Made by a program: the position numbers and the translations under genes
In this document: positions 25,242 to 33,562 of the stretch, one piece after another
Layout: each line of letters starts with the position of its first letter
Numbering within the stretch: the first letter of the stretch is position 1
NCBI GenBank assembly: GCA_900112325.1
Contig: FOLJ01000003.1
Coordinates: forward strand, 372,001 to 436,000
Direction: 5' to 3'
Length of the DNA: 64,000 nucleotides
DNA from: Micromonospora sediminimaris
Lineage (GTDB): Bacteria > Actinomycetota > Actinomycetes > Mycobacteriales > Micromonosporaceae
The notes under the pieces: generated by a model
The model's input: only the letters and a program-made list of their open reading frames with translations
What the model was told of the DNA's origin: nothing
The model's database searches: none

Positions 25242-25546
25242 CTTTGAGTCCTACCACGGGAAGCGGCTGTTGTTCGCTTCGTCCCTTCGTCCGCTGGCCG
25301 AGCGACACGGTGCATGTTCAGTCGCGGCGGCCAGGTCCAGCGGGCGGGGGTCGGCGGGGCGGCGCGAACCGGCCGCGGTTACCGGTGTACGGGCAGGATG
25401 GGGTGCACGGCCAGTAGACAACGGTCAGGCGGGGACAGCCAGTCATCGTCGGGTCGGTCCGAAGGTCGGCGTGCCACATTCCGCCGCACCGGCCGGGAGG
25501 GGCCTGGGAGCATCGGGGCGCGGCATATGCCGCGCCCCGACTTCGT
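25242..25546 (+). ncRNA. Candidate small RNA of about 300 nt
   Basis: A TTGACA at 25211-25216 is followed after a rather long 19-base spacer by TACCGT (25236-25241), suggesting a promoter. About 300 bases on, a perfect palindrome ends in CTTCGTTTCT, a convincing terminator. Between them are potential stems (for example GAAGCG at 25261 with CGCTTC a few bases later) but no coding potential. I do not recognise a known RNA family (not RNase P, tmRNA or SRP RNA). The stretch might instead be only the 3' end of the kam transcript. Confidence 0.3.
25513..25540. terminator. Perfect 28-base palindrome, terminator
   Basis: TCGGGGCGCGGCAT is followed directly by its complement, then CTTCGTTTCT. It lies 13 bases from the stop of the convergent XRE gene and would end transcripts from both directions. 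Confidence 0.8.
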
Positions 25547-25553
25547 TTCTGGT

Positions 25554-26132
25554 TCAGGTTGCGGGGCGGGCGCGTACGTGCAGGCGTTCGCCCTGCGGGC
25601 CGAACAGGTTGAGCACTTCGGTGGTTTCGGGGCCGGGGTTGGTGACGCAGTGCGGTATCCGGGTGTCGAACTCGGCGACCTCGCCGGGGGTGAGCAGCAG
25701 GTCGTGCTCGCCGAGGCGTAGTCGTAGCTGGCCGGAGAGCACGTACAGCCACTCGTAGCCCTCGTGGGTCTGTGGCTGCGCCTCGGCGGGGGTGTGTGGG
25801 GGCAGGATCTGTTTGAACGCCTGCAGGCCGCCGGGGCGGCGGGTCAGCGGCAGGAAGGTGATGCCGTGGCGGACGATGGGGCGGGGGCGTACCCGGGGGT
25901 CGCCGACGGCGGGTGCGCCGACCAGTTCGTCCAGGGGCACCTGGTGGGCGCGGGCCAGCGGCAGCAGTAGTTCCAGGGTGGGGCGGCGTTGCCCGGATTC
26001 GAGCCGGGACAGGGTGCTCACCGAGATGCCGGTGGCGTCGGAGAGTTCGTTCAGGGTGGTGCCGCGTTGTTTTCGCAGGGCGCGTAGTCGGGGTCCGACC
26101 GCTGCCAGCACCGCCGCCTCCTCGTTTGCCAT
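25554..26132 (-). CDS. XRE-family regulator with C-terminal cupin
   Basis: A 192-residue repressor: helix-turn-helix at residues about 25-50 (TLNELSDATGISVSTLSRLE) and a cupin sensor domain at about 105-185 (HEGYEWLYVLSGQLRL, LTPGEVAEFDTRIPH). Such HTH-cupin proteins sense small metabolites. It diverges from the flavin reductase/methyltransferase fusion across 71 bases, so that gene is the likely target. Its own stop is next to the palindromic terminator shared with the kam operon. Confidence 0.93.
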   Translation of the reverse strand: MANEEAAVLAAVGPRLRALRKQRGTTLNELSDATGISVSTLSRLESGQRRPTLELLLPLARAHQVPLDELVGAPAVGDPRVRPRPIVRHGITFLPLTRRPGGLQAFKQILPPHTPAEAQPQTHEGYEWLYVLSGQLRLRLGEHDLLLTPGEVAEFDTRIPHCVTNPGPETTEVLNLFGPQGERLHVRARPAT

Positions 26133-26203
26133 AACAGCAACATTACTTGTCGATCGGCGGGGTTGGTTGCAGGGTGTGAGGCATCACCGACGAGGGGGCG
26201 GCA

Positions 26204-27784
26204 ATGGACGACAGGTATGACGTGGTGGTGGTCGGCGGCGGGGCGGCCGGGTTGGCCGGGGCGCTGACGCTGGCCCGGGCCCGGCGCAGGGTGCTGGTGG
26301 TGGACGCGGGGGAGCCGCGTAACGCCCCGGCCGCCGGGGTGCACAACTATCTCGGGCGGGAGGGCACGCCGCCGGGGGAGTTGGTGGCCGTGGGCCGTGC
26401 GGAGGTCACCGCGTACGGCGGGCAGATCGTGGCCGGGCGGGTCGACGCGGTCGTCCGCGACGACAGCGGCTTCGTGGTCACCGTCGACGGGGGGCGTACG
26501 GTGCGAGCCCGGCGGCTGCTGGTCACCACCGGGCTGGTCGACGAGTTGCCCGAGGTGCCCGGGTTGACGCAGCGGTGGGGGCGGGACGTGCTGCACTGCC
26601 CGTACTGTCACGGCTGGGAGGTCCGGGACCGGCGGATCGGGGTGCTGGCCACCGGGCCGCTGGCCGTGCACGGGGCGAAGCTGTGGCGGCAGTGGAGCCC
26701 GCATGTGCGGCTGCTGCTGCACGACGGCCCGGCGCCCGGCCCGCAGGAGGCCGAACAGTTGGCGGCCCTGGGTGTCCCCGTGGTGCCCGGGCGGGTGGTG
26801 GCCGTGGAGACCGCCGAGGACCGGCTGACCGGGGTGCGGTTGGCTTCCGGCGAGCTGGTGGAGCTCGACGCGGTGGTGGTCGCCGCACGGATGACGGCCC
26901 GCTCGGCGTTGCTGGAGTCGCTCGGGTTGGTCCCGGTAGACGTGGAGCATTCCGGTCACGTCATCGGTCGGCAGATTCCGGCCGATGCCACCGGCGCGAC
27001 CTCCGTACCGGGGGTGTGGGTGGCCGGCAACGTGGCTGATCTGTCCGCCCAGGTGATTCGTGCCGCGGCATCCGGTACGACCGCCGGCGGGATGATCAAC
27101 ATGGATCTGGTGGAGGAGGACACCCGCGAGGCGGTGGCCGAGCACCGGCGGCAGCGGGAGACCATGTTCACCGAGGCGGCGTGGGAGGAGCGTTACCGGT
27201 CCAAGCCGGCGGTGTGGAGCGGCCGACCGAACCCGCAGCTGGTCACCGAGGTCAGCGAGTTGACGCCCGGTCGGGCGCTGGACGTGGGCAGCGGTGAGGG
27301 CGCCGACGCGGTGTGGCTGGCCGAGCGGGGCTGGCAGGTCCATGCGGTGGACATCTCCACCGTCGCGTTGGCCCGGGCCGCCGGTCACGCCCAGGCCGCC
27401 GGCGCGGAGGTGGCCGCCCGGATCGAGTGGACCCACGCCGACCTGTTCGAGTGGTCACCGCCGTCCGGCGCGTACGACCTGGTGTCGGCGCAGTTCATGC
27501 AGCTGCCGCCGCCGCAGCGGCGGGAGGTCTTCGCCCGGCTGGCCGACGCGGTCGCGCCCGGTGGGCGGCTGCTGATCGTCGGGCACCACCCGGCGGACCT
27601 GCCCAACTCCGGGCATCGCCTGCACTATCCGGAGATGATGTACACCGCCGAGGAGGCCGCCGCGGAGCTGGACCCGGACCAGTTCGAGGCGCTCACGGTG
27701 CAGGTCCGGCCCCGCACCGTGACGGATCCGGACGGGCGTGAGGTGGTCCATCACGACGCGGTGCTGCTGGCCCGCCGCCGTTGA
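26204..27784 (+). CDS. Thioredoxin-reductase-like flavoprotein fused to a SAM methyltransferase
   Basis: A 526-residue two-domain protein. Residues 1-305 are a pyridine-nucleotide-disulfide oxidoreductase: FAD loop VVVGGGAAGLAG (residues 8-19), redox pair CPYC (132-135), and a C-terminal FAD motif PGVWVAGNVAD. The usual second dinucleotide GxGxxA loop is degraded (GVLATGPLAVHG), so NADPH use is uncertain. Residues about 315-526 are a class I methyltransferase with ALDVGSGEGADAVWLAERGW and AVDIS. The join has no stop or frameshift. Its job may be detoxification of a thiol, metalloid or electrophile. It is divergent from the XRE-cupin regulator. Confidence 0.9.
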   Translation: MDDRYDVVVVGGGAAGLAGALTLARARRRVLVVDAGEPRNAPAAGVHNYLGREGTPPGELVAVGRAEVTAYGGQIVAGRVDAVVRDDSGFVVTVDGGRTVRARRLLVTTGLVDELPEVPGLTQRWGRDVLHCPYCHGWEVRDRRIGVLATGPLAVHGAKLWRQWSPHVRLLLHDGPAPGPQEAEQLAALGVPVVPGRVVAVETAEDRLTGVRLASGELVELDAVVVAARMTARSALLESLGLVPVDVEHSGHVIGRQIPADATGATSVPGVWVAGNVADLSAQVIRAAASGTTAGGMINMDLVEEDTREAVAEHRRQRETMFTEAAWEERYRSKPAVWSGRPNPQLVTEVSELTPGRALDVGSGEGADAVWLAERGWQVHAVDISTVALARAAGHAQAAGAEVAARIEWTHADLFEWSPPSGAYDLVSAQFMQLPPPQRREVFARLADAVAPGGRLLIVGHHPADLPNSGHRLHYPEMMYTAEEAAAELDPDQFEALTVQVRPRTVTDPDGREVVHHDAVLLARRR

Positions 27785-27856
27785 CTGTCACTCCACCACC
27801 GGGGCGGGGGTCGGGTCGTCGGCGGACGATCATGGCGGGCGGGTAGCCTTCGGCGC

Positions 27857-29515
27857 GTGATCGCGCCCGACCCGCCCGTGACGACCGTGGACCGTGCCGC
27901 CGGGTCCGACCCACCGCCACCTGCCCCGGCGGTGGCCGGCCCGGTGCGCCTGCCGGTGGCCGTCGCCATGGCGGTGGCCGCGGGCCTGGCGTTGCTGCTG
28001 GCCTTCCCTCCGTACGGGTGGTGGCCGCTGGCGCCGGTCGGGGTGGCCCTGTTGGCGGCCGCGACCCACCGGCGGCGGCTGCGGGCCGGCGCCGGTCTGG
28101 GCTTCCTGACCGGTCTGGCCCTGTTCGCGCCGTTGCTGGCCTGGACGAACCTGCACACCGGTTACCTGCCGTGGGTGTTGCTGTCGTTGTTGCAGGCCGG
28201 CTACCTGGCGGTGCTGGGGATGGCCACGGCGTGGGTGTCGCCGCTGGCCGACCGGTTCCCGGCGGCGTGGCCGGCGCTGACCGGCGTGCTGTGGGTGGGG
28301 CAGGAGGCGCTGCGCGACCGGACGCCGTTCGGCGGGTTCCCGTGGGGTCGGCTGGCGTTCGGCCAGGACGAGTCGCCGCTGCTGCGGCTGGCCGCGCTCG
28401 GTGGTGCGCCGCTTGTGACGTTCGCGGTGGCGCTGTCCGGTGGGCTGCTGGTCGCCGGGGCGTGGTGGACGGCACGGGCCCGCCGCGGCACCGGTGGCCC
28501 CCGCTGGTGGGCGCCCGCGGCCGGGTGTGCCGCGGCGGTGCTGCTGCTGTTCGCCGGTGGGCTGGCGGTGCCGGTGGCCACCACCCGGGACACGGCGAGT
28601 GTGACGGTGGCGATCGTGCAGGGCAACGTGCCGCGGCTCGGGTTGGATTTCAACGCGCAACGGCAGGCCGTGCTCGACAACCATGTCGACGCCACCATCG
28701 CCCTGGCCGGCGAGGTCACCGCCGGCACCCGACCCCGACCGGATCTGGTGGTGTGGCCGGAGAACTCCAGCGACATCGACCCGCTGCGCAACGCGTCGGC
28801 CGGGGCGCGGATCTCCGCCGCCGCGGACGCCGTCGGGGTGCCGATCCTGGTCGGCGCCGTGCTGTTCGGGCCGGAACGGGGGCAGGTGCGCAACGCGGGA
28901 CTGCTGTGGCGTCCGGGCAGCGGACCCGACCTGGAGCAGCTGTACGTCAAACGGCATCCGGTGCCGTTCGCCGAGTATGTGCCGCTGCGCCGGATCGCCC
29001 GGATGGTCAGCGACCAGGTCGACCGGGTACGGGCCGATTTCGTGGCCGGCACCGAGGCTGGGGTGGTCGACAGCGGGCCGGTGGTGCTCGGCGACGTGAT
29101 CTGCTTCGAGGTCGCCTACGACGGGCTGGTCCGCGACACCGTCGTCGGTGGGGCGCAGCTGCTGGTGGTGCAGACCAACAACGCCACCTTCGACGAGGCC
29201 GAGGCGCGTCAGCAGTTGGCCATGGTGCGGCTGCGGGCCGTCGAGCACGGGCGTGCGGCGTTGATGGCGTCCACGGTCGGGGTGTCCGGGTTCGTCACCC
29301 CGGACGGGCGGGTAAGCGACGCCACCGGGTTCAACACCCGCGCGGTCGTGGTGCGGCAGCTGCGGCTGACCGAGGGGCGCACGCTGGCCACCCGGGTCGG
29401 GGTGCTGCCGGAGGTGGTGCTGGCCGGGCTGGCGGTGGCTGCGCTGGCCGGCGCGGCGGTGCTGCGGCGTCGGCGGGACGGCCGACCGGTGCCGGGGGCC
29501 GCCCACCCGGGGTGA
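27857..29515 (+). CDS. lnt: Apolipoprotein N-acyltransferase
   Basis: A 552-residue membrane enzyme that adds the third acyl chain to lipoproteins. About six N-terminal membrane helices (residues 30-240) are followed by a carbon-nitrogen hydrolase domain and a last helix near residue 520. The catalytic triad motifs are visible: Glu in VVWPENSS, Lys in YVKRHPVPFAEY, Cys in GDVICFEVAYDG. It starts at a GTG at 27857. The polyprenol-phosphate mannose synthase gene follows at once; in mycobacteria the two activities are fused in Ppm1. Confidence 0.94.
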   Translation: MIAPDPPVTTVDRAAGSDPPPPAPAVAGPVRLPVAVAMAVAAGLALLLAFPPYGWWPLAPVGVALLAAATHRRRLRAGAGLGFLTGLALFAPLLAWTNLHTGYLPWVLLSLLQAGYLAVLGMATAWVSPLADRFPAAWPALTGVLWVGQEALRDRTPFGGFPWGRLAFGQDESPLLRLAALGGAPLVTFAVALSGGLLVAGAWWTARARRGTGGPRWWAPAAGCAAAVLLLFAGGLAVPVATTRDTASVTVAIVQGNVPRLGLDFNAQRQAVLDNHVDATIALAGEVTAGTRPRPDLVVWPENSSDIDPLRNASAGARISAAADAVGVPILVGAVLFGPERGQVRNAGLLWRPGSGPDLEQLYVKRHPVPFAEYVPLRRIARMVSDQVDRVRADFVAGTEAGVVDSGPVVLGDVICFEVAYDGLVRDTVVGGAQLLVVQTNNATFDEAEARQQLAMVRLRAVEHGRAALMASTVGVSGFVTPDGRVSDATGFNTRAVVVRQLRLTEGRTLATRVGVLPEVVLAGLAVAALAGAAVLRRRRDGRPVPGAAHPG

Positions 29516-29526
29516 AGGGGGCAGCG

Positions 29527-30336
29527 GTGGTACGCGGAACCGACATCCGTCCGGTGATGACCGGGGTGCCCGGCGTGGGTCGGGTGCTGGTGGTCATCCC
29601 CACCTACAACGAGGCCGACAACGTGACCGCGATCGTGCGGCGGGTCCGCGTGGCCGCGCCGCAGGTGGAGATTCTGGTCGCCGACGACAACAGTCCGGAC
29701 GGTACGGGCGGTATCGCCGAGGGCATCGCCCGCGCCGACCGGCGGGTGCACGTGCTGCACCGGGAGGGGAAGCAGGGACTCGGCGCGGCGTACCTGGCGG
29801 GGTTCGCGTGGGCGCGGCGGCGTGGCTTCGATGCGGTGGTGGAGATGGACGCCGACGGTTCCCACGCCCCGGAGGACCTGCCGGCGTTGCTGGCTGCGGC
29901 CCGCGACGCCGACGTGGTGATCGGATCGCGGTGGACCCGGGGCGCCCGGGTGGTGAACTGGCCGTTGCGGCGGCTGTTGCTGTCGCGGTGCGGCAACCTG
30001 TACGCGCGGCTGGCGTTGGGTATGCCGGTCGCCGACGCCACCGGCGGCTACCGGGTCTACCGGGCCGGGGTGCTGGACGCCCTGGATCTGGATTCGGTGT
30101 GTTCGCAGGGGTATTCGTTCCAGGTGGAGTTGTCCCGGCTGGCGCACCGTGCGGGTGCGCGGATCGTGGAGGTGCCGATCACGTTCGCCGAGCGGGAACG
30201 CGGCGCCAGCAAGATGAGCCCGTTGATCGTCGTGGAGGCGCTGTGGCGGATCACCGGCTGGGCGGTGCGTGACCGGCGTACGGCGGTGCGGCGTGGGCTG
30301 CGCGCGGCCACGGCTGGACAGGCGCGGTGGCCCTGA
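29527..30336 (+). CDS. ppm1: Polyprenol monophosphomannose synthase (GT2)
   Basis: A 269-residue GT-A glycosyltransferase predicted to transfer mannose from GDP-mannose to polyprenyl phosphate, feeding lipoglycan and protein mannosylation. VVIPTYNEADN is the start of the domain, DDNSPDGT and EMDADGSHAPEDL the metal/donor motifs, and FAERERGASKMS the C-terminal signature. Starts at GTG 29512 (overlapping lnt), GTG 29527 and ATG 29557 are all in frame; 29527 is chosen for AAGGGGG just before it. There is no C-terminal membrane domain, as in other actinobacterial Ppm catalytic domains. Confidence 0.92.
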   Translation: MVRGTDIRPVMTGVPGVGRVLVVIPTYNEADNVTAIVRRVRVAAPQVEILVADDNSPDGTGGIAEGIARADRRVHVLHREGKQGLGAAYLAGFAWARRRGFDAVVEMDADGSHAPEDLPALLAAARDADVVIGSRWTRGARVVNWPLRRLLLSRCGNLYARLALGMPVADATGGYRVYRAGVLDALDLDSVCSQGYSFQVELSRLAHRAGARIVEVPITFAERERGASKMSPLIVVEALWRITGWAVRDRRTAVRRGLRAATAGQARWP

Positions 30337-30471
30337 GCGCGGCTCGGTTCGCCACGGGCGAGCCTCCTCGAACCCGCGCTGAGCGGTCGCGTGTCATGCT
30401 TGACGAACGGGACGGCTGCGCCGCCGGGGCGGGGCCGCCACGATGAGGCGCCGTGAGGCGGTTGGGGTGAA

Positions 30472-31029
30472 ATGCGCCGAACACTGAGGTTCGTACCGTT
30501 GGCTCTGCTGGTGTCCGTGGCCGTGGAGATCGCCGTGTTCGTGGTGGTGGGTCGGACGCTCGGGTTCGGTGCGGCGACGCTGCTGGTGTTCGCGGCCTCG
30601 CTGCTGGGTCTGGTGTTGCTGCGCCGGGAGGGCGTGCGGGCGTGGCGGGGTTTCCGGGAGGCGGCGCAGTCGGGTCGGCCGCCCGGTCGGCAGGTGACCG
30701 ACGGGCTGGTGGGGCTGCTCGGTGCGTTGCTGCTGGCGACCCCGGGGCTGGTCAGTGGCCTGGTGGGGTTGCTGTTGCTGGTGCCGCCGGTGCGCCGGTT
30801 GACCCGGGGTGCGGTGCAGCGGGCCGCTGAGCGTCGGGTGTCGTCGATGACCGCCGGTGACCTGTTCGGTCCCCGTCGGGTGCGGGTGTACCGGGGTGGG
30901 CCGCAGCAGCCGGGGCAGGCTCCGCCGCCGCAGGGCCCGGCGACGACACCGCCGCAGACCTCCGCTGCCGGGACGCGTCCGGCGGTGGAGGGCGAGGCCA
31001 TCGAGGGTGAGATCGTGGAACCGCGCTGA
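30472..31029 (+). CDS. FxsA family membrane protein
   Basis: A 185-residue inner-membrane protein with hydrophobic segments at about residues 7-27, 28-50 and 78-108, matching the FxsA domain, followed by a Pro/Gln-rich cytoplasmic tail (residues 135-185) absent from E. coli FxsA. FxsA overproduction relieves phage T7 exclusion in E. coli; the normal role is unclear. A strong terminator follows. Confidence 0.9.
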   Translation: MRRTLRFVPLALLVSVAVEIAVFVVVGRTLGFGAATLLVFAASLLGLVLLRREGVRAWRGFREAAQSGRPPGRQVTDGLVGLLGALLLATPGLVSGLVGLLLLVPPVRRLTRGAVQRAAERRVSSMTAGDLFGPRRVRVYRGGPQQPGQAPPPQGPATTPPQTSAAGTRPAVEGEAIEGEIVEPR

Positions 31030-31038
31030 CGTACGCGA

Positions 31039-31071
31039 AACGGCGCCCCCGGGACTTCCGGGGGCGCCGTT
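31039..31071. terminator. Strong bidirectional terminator
   Basis: A perfect 14-base stem (AACGGCGCCCCCGG with its complement) and a 5-base loop, between fxsA-like and the convergent rbpA gene. Confidence 0.85.
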
Positions 31072-31083
31072 GACGTGAACGGG

Positions 31084-31425
31084 TCAGGCGCGGCCGCGAC
31101 GGGTGCGAACCTCTTGCAGCCGTTCGGCCAGGATGTCCTCAAGCTCGGCGATCGAACGTCGCTCCAGCAGCATGTCCCAGTGGGTGCGCGGCGGCTTGGC
31201 CTTCTTCTGCTCGGGCTCGCTGCCGTCGACCAGCCGGGCCACGCTGCCGTCGAACTTGCATTCCCAGGTGGTCGGCACCTCGGCGTCGACGGCGAACGGC
31301 ACCTCGAACTGGTGACCCTTGGCGCACAGGTACTCGCGGGTCTGCCGCGGCGCGAGCTCCGTGTTGCGGTCGGATTCGTAGCTGACCGCGCCCAGCCGGC
31401 TTCCGCGCAGCATACGCTCGCCCAT
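31084..31425 (-). CDS. rbpA: RNA polymerase-binding protein RbpA
   Basis: A 113-residue actinobacteria-specific transcription factor that binds RNA polymerase and sigma-A and stabilises the open complex. The order is N-terminal tail with the RLGAVSYE motif, the RbpA core domain (Cys34 in EYLCAKGHQF and Cys56 in TTWECKFDG, a reduced zinc-site arrangement), the basic linker, and the C-terminal sigma-interaction helix (THWDMLLERRSIAELEDILAERL). The whole protein aligns with the family. It is convergent with the FxsA gene and monocistronic. Confidence 0.97.
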   Translation of the reverse strand: MGERMLRGSRLGAVSYESDRNTELAPRQTREYLCAKGHQFEVPFAVDAEVPTTWECKFDGSVARLVDGSEPEQKKAKPPRTHWDMLLERRSIAELEDILAERLQEVRTRRGRA

Positions 31426-31699
31426 GATCGACTTCCCCTCTTCGGTGGTGCAGGTCCTATCGGTGTAACGGTCCGTCTCCGCCGGGCCATTCCCACTCCC
31501 CGCGCCTCGACAACCCCGTACACCCGGGTGCGCAGTCCAGGGTAGCCGGCCATGACGTACGCCCGGCGAGGGTCGTCCCGGCCGGGTCGTCTCGGCGGAC
31601 CGTCACCGCCAGCGGGAATGGTAACCGGCCGAGGTCGTCGCCCGGCGACGCAGTGGTTTGACGCGCCGGGCGGGCACCCGTTGGTGTGCGACGGCCCGG

Positions 31700-32293
31700 T
31701 CAGCCGGTCCGCGGTGTCGGTGGCAGCGGCAACGGCAGCCCCGGCAGACCGTCGATGCTGGTGGCGACGTTGTCCTTGCCGGCGAAGTAGGCGTCCAGCG
31801 ACGTGTCGTCCTCCCGGGCGAAACGGCGGGCGTGCAGGTCCCGGTCGGTGTCGTAGGTCATCAGTGGCACCGCGTAGCCGCAGGTGTCGCGGATCAGCCG
31901 GGCGTGCACCACGATGACCGCCCGCAGGCCGTGCTGGGTGGCGTCGATGTCGGGGAAGTGTGCCAGCAGGTCGGGGAAGCGGGGGTCGTCACGGAACACC
32001 GGCTCGCCCCGGCCGTGTACCCGCACGATGTTGGGCGGGCCGGTGAAGGCGCACCACATCAGCGTGATCCGGCCGTTCTCCCGCAGGTGGGCGATGGTCT
32101 CGGCGTTGCTGCCGGCGAAGTCCAGATAGGCCAGCGTCTGCTCGTCGAGCACCGCGAGGCAGCCCCGCAGGCCCTTCGGGGACAGGTTGACGGTGCCGTC
32201 GCCGGCCAGCGGGGCGGTCGCGGTGAAGAACATCGGCTGTGCCTCGATGAACTCCCGCAACCGCCCCTCGATGCGCTCATGCGTCTTACCCAT
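31700..32293 (-). CDS. Pyridoxamine 5'-phosphate oxidase-like FMN/F420 protein
   Basis: A 197-residue split-beta-barrel protein related to pyridoxamine phosphate oxidases. TVNLSPKGLRG and AYLDFAGSNAETIAHLRENGRITLMWCAF form the flavin- or F420-binding barrel; FPDIDATQHGLRAVIVVHARLIRDTCGYAVP is typical of one actinobacterial subgroup. The substrate is unknown. The ATG at 32293 is preferred to the upstream ATG, with GGGGAGG upstream. No operon partner. Confidence 0.88.
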   Translation of the reverse strand: MGKTHERIEGRLREFIEAQPMFFTATAPLAGDGTVNLSPKGLRGCLAVLDEQTLAYLDFAGSNAETIAHLRENGRITLMWCAFTGPPNIVRVHGRGEPVFRDDPRFPDLLAHFPDIDATQHGLRAVIVVHARLIRDTCGYAVPLMTYDTDRDLHARRFAREDDTSLDAYFAGKDNVATSIDGLPGLPLPLPPTPRTG

Positions 32294-32346
32294 ACCGCCA
32301 TCCTCCCCCACCCCCACCCGCCGCCCGTCGCCGCGCCGGGTGGGGG

Positions 32347-33504
32347 TCAGGGGGTGGGGCGGGTGAGGGCGGTGGCCAGGTCGGCGACCTTCGCGGCCAG
32401 CTGCGCCACCCGCTCACGGGCACCGTCGCGGTCTGCCTCGGTGGCGCGTAGGCGTACCGTCAGCTCGCTCACCTGGCGCTCGGCGGCGTTGAGCGTCGCC
32501 CGTACGCCGGCCAGTTCCTCACCCAACCGGTCGGCGCGGCCGGCGAGCGCGGCCTGCTGCTCACCGGCCTGTCGGGCCTGCGTCCGGGCCCGTTCGCGGT
32601 CGGCCTCGGCCTGCGCCCGCGCCTGCTCCGCCCGGTCGGCCTCCGCCCGGGCCGCGGCCGACTCCGCCCGGGCCTGCTCGGCCTCGGCGCCAGCCCGCGC
32701 AGCCTCCGCCCGGGCCTGCTCGGTGTCCACTCGGGCCTGCTCGGCTGCGGCCCGGGTCTGGTTCAACTCGACCCGCAGCCGGTCGGCCTCGGCCAGCGTC
32801 GCGGCGCTGGCGGTGGCGGCCCGCTCCGCCTCGGCACGGGCGGCGTCGCGTTCGGCGACCAGGTCGTCGTGGCGACGACGCTCGGCGGTCAGGTCGGCGC
32901 GCACCGAGGTCACCTCGGCGCGGGCGGCGTCGCGATCGGCCTCGGCCTGCGAACGCAACGCCTGCGCGGCGGCGGCCTCCCGCCGCGCCTCGTCCCGGGC
33001 GGTCTGCGCATCCTGCGCCCGCTGGGCGGCCGATTCCGCCTGCTCGGTCGCGCGGGCGGCCTCGGCCCGGGCTGCATCCCGCTCGACGGTCGCCGCCTGA
33101 GCCTGCCGACGCTGCCGCTCGGCGTGGGCGTTCGCGTCCTCGGCGGCCCGCAGCGCCTCGTCGCGTTCGGTCTGCGCCGCCGCGATCTCCCCGGCGGTCT
33201 CCGCACGCAGCTGCGACAGCTGCCGCTGCACCCCGGCCGGGGACAACTCGGCGTGCAGCGCCTCGGTCAGGGTGTCCACGATCTGGTCGAGCCGGTCCAC
33301 CGCCTCCCAGGTCCGGGCCACCTGCCCGGGCAGACCCGGGGCGTTGCGGTGCCGCATGCGGCTGTTCCGGGAGGCCCGCTGGCAGGCGCCGTCGTTGTCC
33401 CGGCAGTACCGGAACGGGCGGCCGGCGCCGGCCCGCTGCGGCACCTCCCGCCCACAGTGGGCGCAGGGGCGGGTGTCGGCGGCGGAAGTCGACTGAACGT
33501 CCAT
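32347..33504 (-). CDS. Cys-motif plus long coiled-coil protein of unknown function
   Basis: A 385-residue protein. Residues 11-50 hold a CAHC pair (Cys14, Cys17) with Cys34 and Cys41, probably a small zinc-binding module with many Arg residues. Residues about 75-375 are almost uninterrupted Ala/Glu/Arg/Gln heptads (ARAEAERA-type), a single very long helix or dimeric coiled coil. The layout recalls KfrA- or SMC-like structural proteins, but there is no ATPase motif and no recognisable HTH. Function unknown; a nucleic-acid-tethered scaffold is a guess. Monocistronic. Confidence 0.82.
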   Translation of the reverse strand: MDVQSTSAADTRPCAHCGREVPQRAGAGRPFRYCRDNDGACQRASRNSRMRHRNAPGLPGQVARTWEAVDRLDQIVDTLTEALHAELSPAGVQRQLSQLRAETAGEIAAAQTERDEALRAAEDANAHAERQRRQAQAATVERDAARAEAARATEQAESAAQRAQDAQTARDEARREAAAAQALRSQAEADRDAARAEVTSVRADLTAERRRHDDLVAERDAARAEAERAATASAATLAEADRLRVELNQTRAAAEQARVDTEQARAEAARAGAEAEQARAESAAARAEADRAEQARAQAEADRERARTQARQAGEQQAALAGRADRLGEELAGVRATLNAAERQVSELTVRLRATEADRDGARERVAQLAAKVADLATALTRPTP

Positions 33505-33562
33505 CGAACGGGCAGTCTAGTGCCCCGCCCAGCGCCGCCGACCAGGTCGCGGCGACGCCGGG

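Larger units (their letters stand above)
25110..25553. other. Long non-coding gap after the kam operon
   Basis: A 444-base region between the convergent MutL-like and XRE genes. No reading frame here looks like protein. It contains a TTGACA box, several GC-rich local hairpins and a perfect 28-base palindrome near its end, described separately as a possible RNA gene and terminator. Confidence 0.6.

Noticed and set aside
25205..25546. Known structural RNAs (RNase P RNA, tmRNA, SRP RNA, cobalamin riboswitch) in the long gap
   Set aside because: None of their conserved core sequences could be recognised.
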